DNA of 11,338 bases from VRUE01 sp040904405 (GTDB lineage: Bacteria > Actinomycetota > Thermoleophilia > Solirubrobacterales > 70-9): positions 1 through 11,338 of the forward strand of contig JBBDTK010000016.1 in the NCBI GenBank assembly GCA_040904405.1. The letters are read 5' to 3'. The position numbers and the translations under genes were made by a program. Below the pieces are notes generated by a model, which did no database searches, was not told the origin of the DNA, and saw nothing but the letters and a program-made list of their open reading frames with translations. The number at the start of each line of letters is the position of its first letter. Position 1 is the stretch's first letter. Below are positions 11,312 through 11,338 of the stretch, one piece after another.

Positions 11312-11338
11312 GCCGTTGGCACCTCCGTTTGCAAGAGT

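Larger units (their letters stand above)
11142..11338. other. Gene-free region after nuoN
   Basis: These 197 bases hold no convincing reading frame. They contain a large stem-loop at 11155-11273 with a preceding partial copy of its left arm, then a small palindrome at 11295-11311 and a short TGCC/GGCA hairpin at 11312-11322. No T-run follows the large stem, so an ordinary intrinsic terminator is not seen. No tRNA is recognisable. Confidence 0.7.

Overview
The window holds the 3' two-thirds of a proton-translocating NADH:quinone oxidoreductase (respiratory complex I) operon, all on the + strand, in the order nuoF (3' end only), nuoG, nuoH, nuoI, nuoJ, nuoK, nuoL, nuoM, nuoN. The very high GC content, the GTG starts and the overall style of the subunits suggest an actinobacterial-type genome, possibly of the Thermoleophilia/Solirubrobacterales kind. 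That placement is inference; there is no taxonomic marker here.

Layout: bases 2-187 are the NuoF C-terminus. Bases 255-3272 are an unusually long nuoG (1005 codons). nuoH overlaps nuoG by ATGA. nuoI follows after about 105 bases and nuoJ after a further 103. nuoK overlaps nuoJ by ATGA, nuoL starts 16 bases after nuoK, nuoM starts 64 bases after nuoL, and nuoN overlaps nuoM by GTGA. The last 197 bases have no gene and carry a large stem-loop. NuoG and NuoI carry Fe-S clusters of the peripheral arm. NuoH, J, K, L, M and N form the membrane arm, with the quinone-site subunit NuoH and the three antiporter-like pumps L, M and N.

The unusual content is a dense population of palindromic repeats threaded through this housekeeping operon. 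Family A is exactly 117 bp (39 codons) and occurs three times in the same reading frame: twice inside nuoG and once as the tail of nuoJ. Its terminal inverted repeats differ between copies but keep their pairing. Family C is about 80 bp and occurs three times, at the nuoG/H, nuoH/I (inverted) and nuoI/J junctions. Its closing stem also changes in a compensatory way, and in two copies it supplies the Shine-Dalgarno sequence of the next gene. Single-copy palindromes lie inside nuoG (1253-1298 and 2633-2687), at the nuoM/nuoN junction (9520-9607, which makes a foreign NuoM tail) and after nuoN (11155-11273). Weaker hairpins lie at nuoF/G and nuoL/M. NuoG therefore carries perhaps 150-200 residues of low-complexity insertions that all keep the frame.

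This recalls the Rickettsia palindromic elements, which insert in frame into protein genes, and REP/BIME elements at operon junctions, but I do not recognise these families. A separate protein-level oddity is that NuoL has Ala149 where the conserved TM5 glutamate of antiporter-like subunits is expected.
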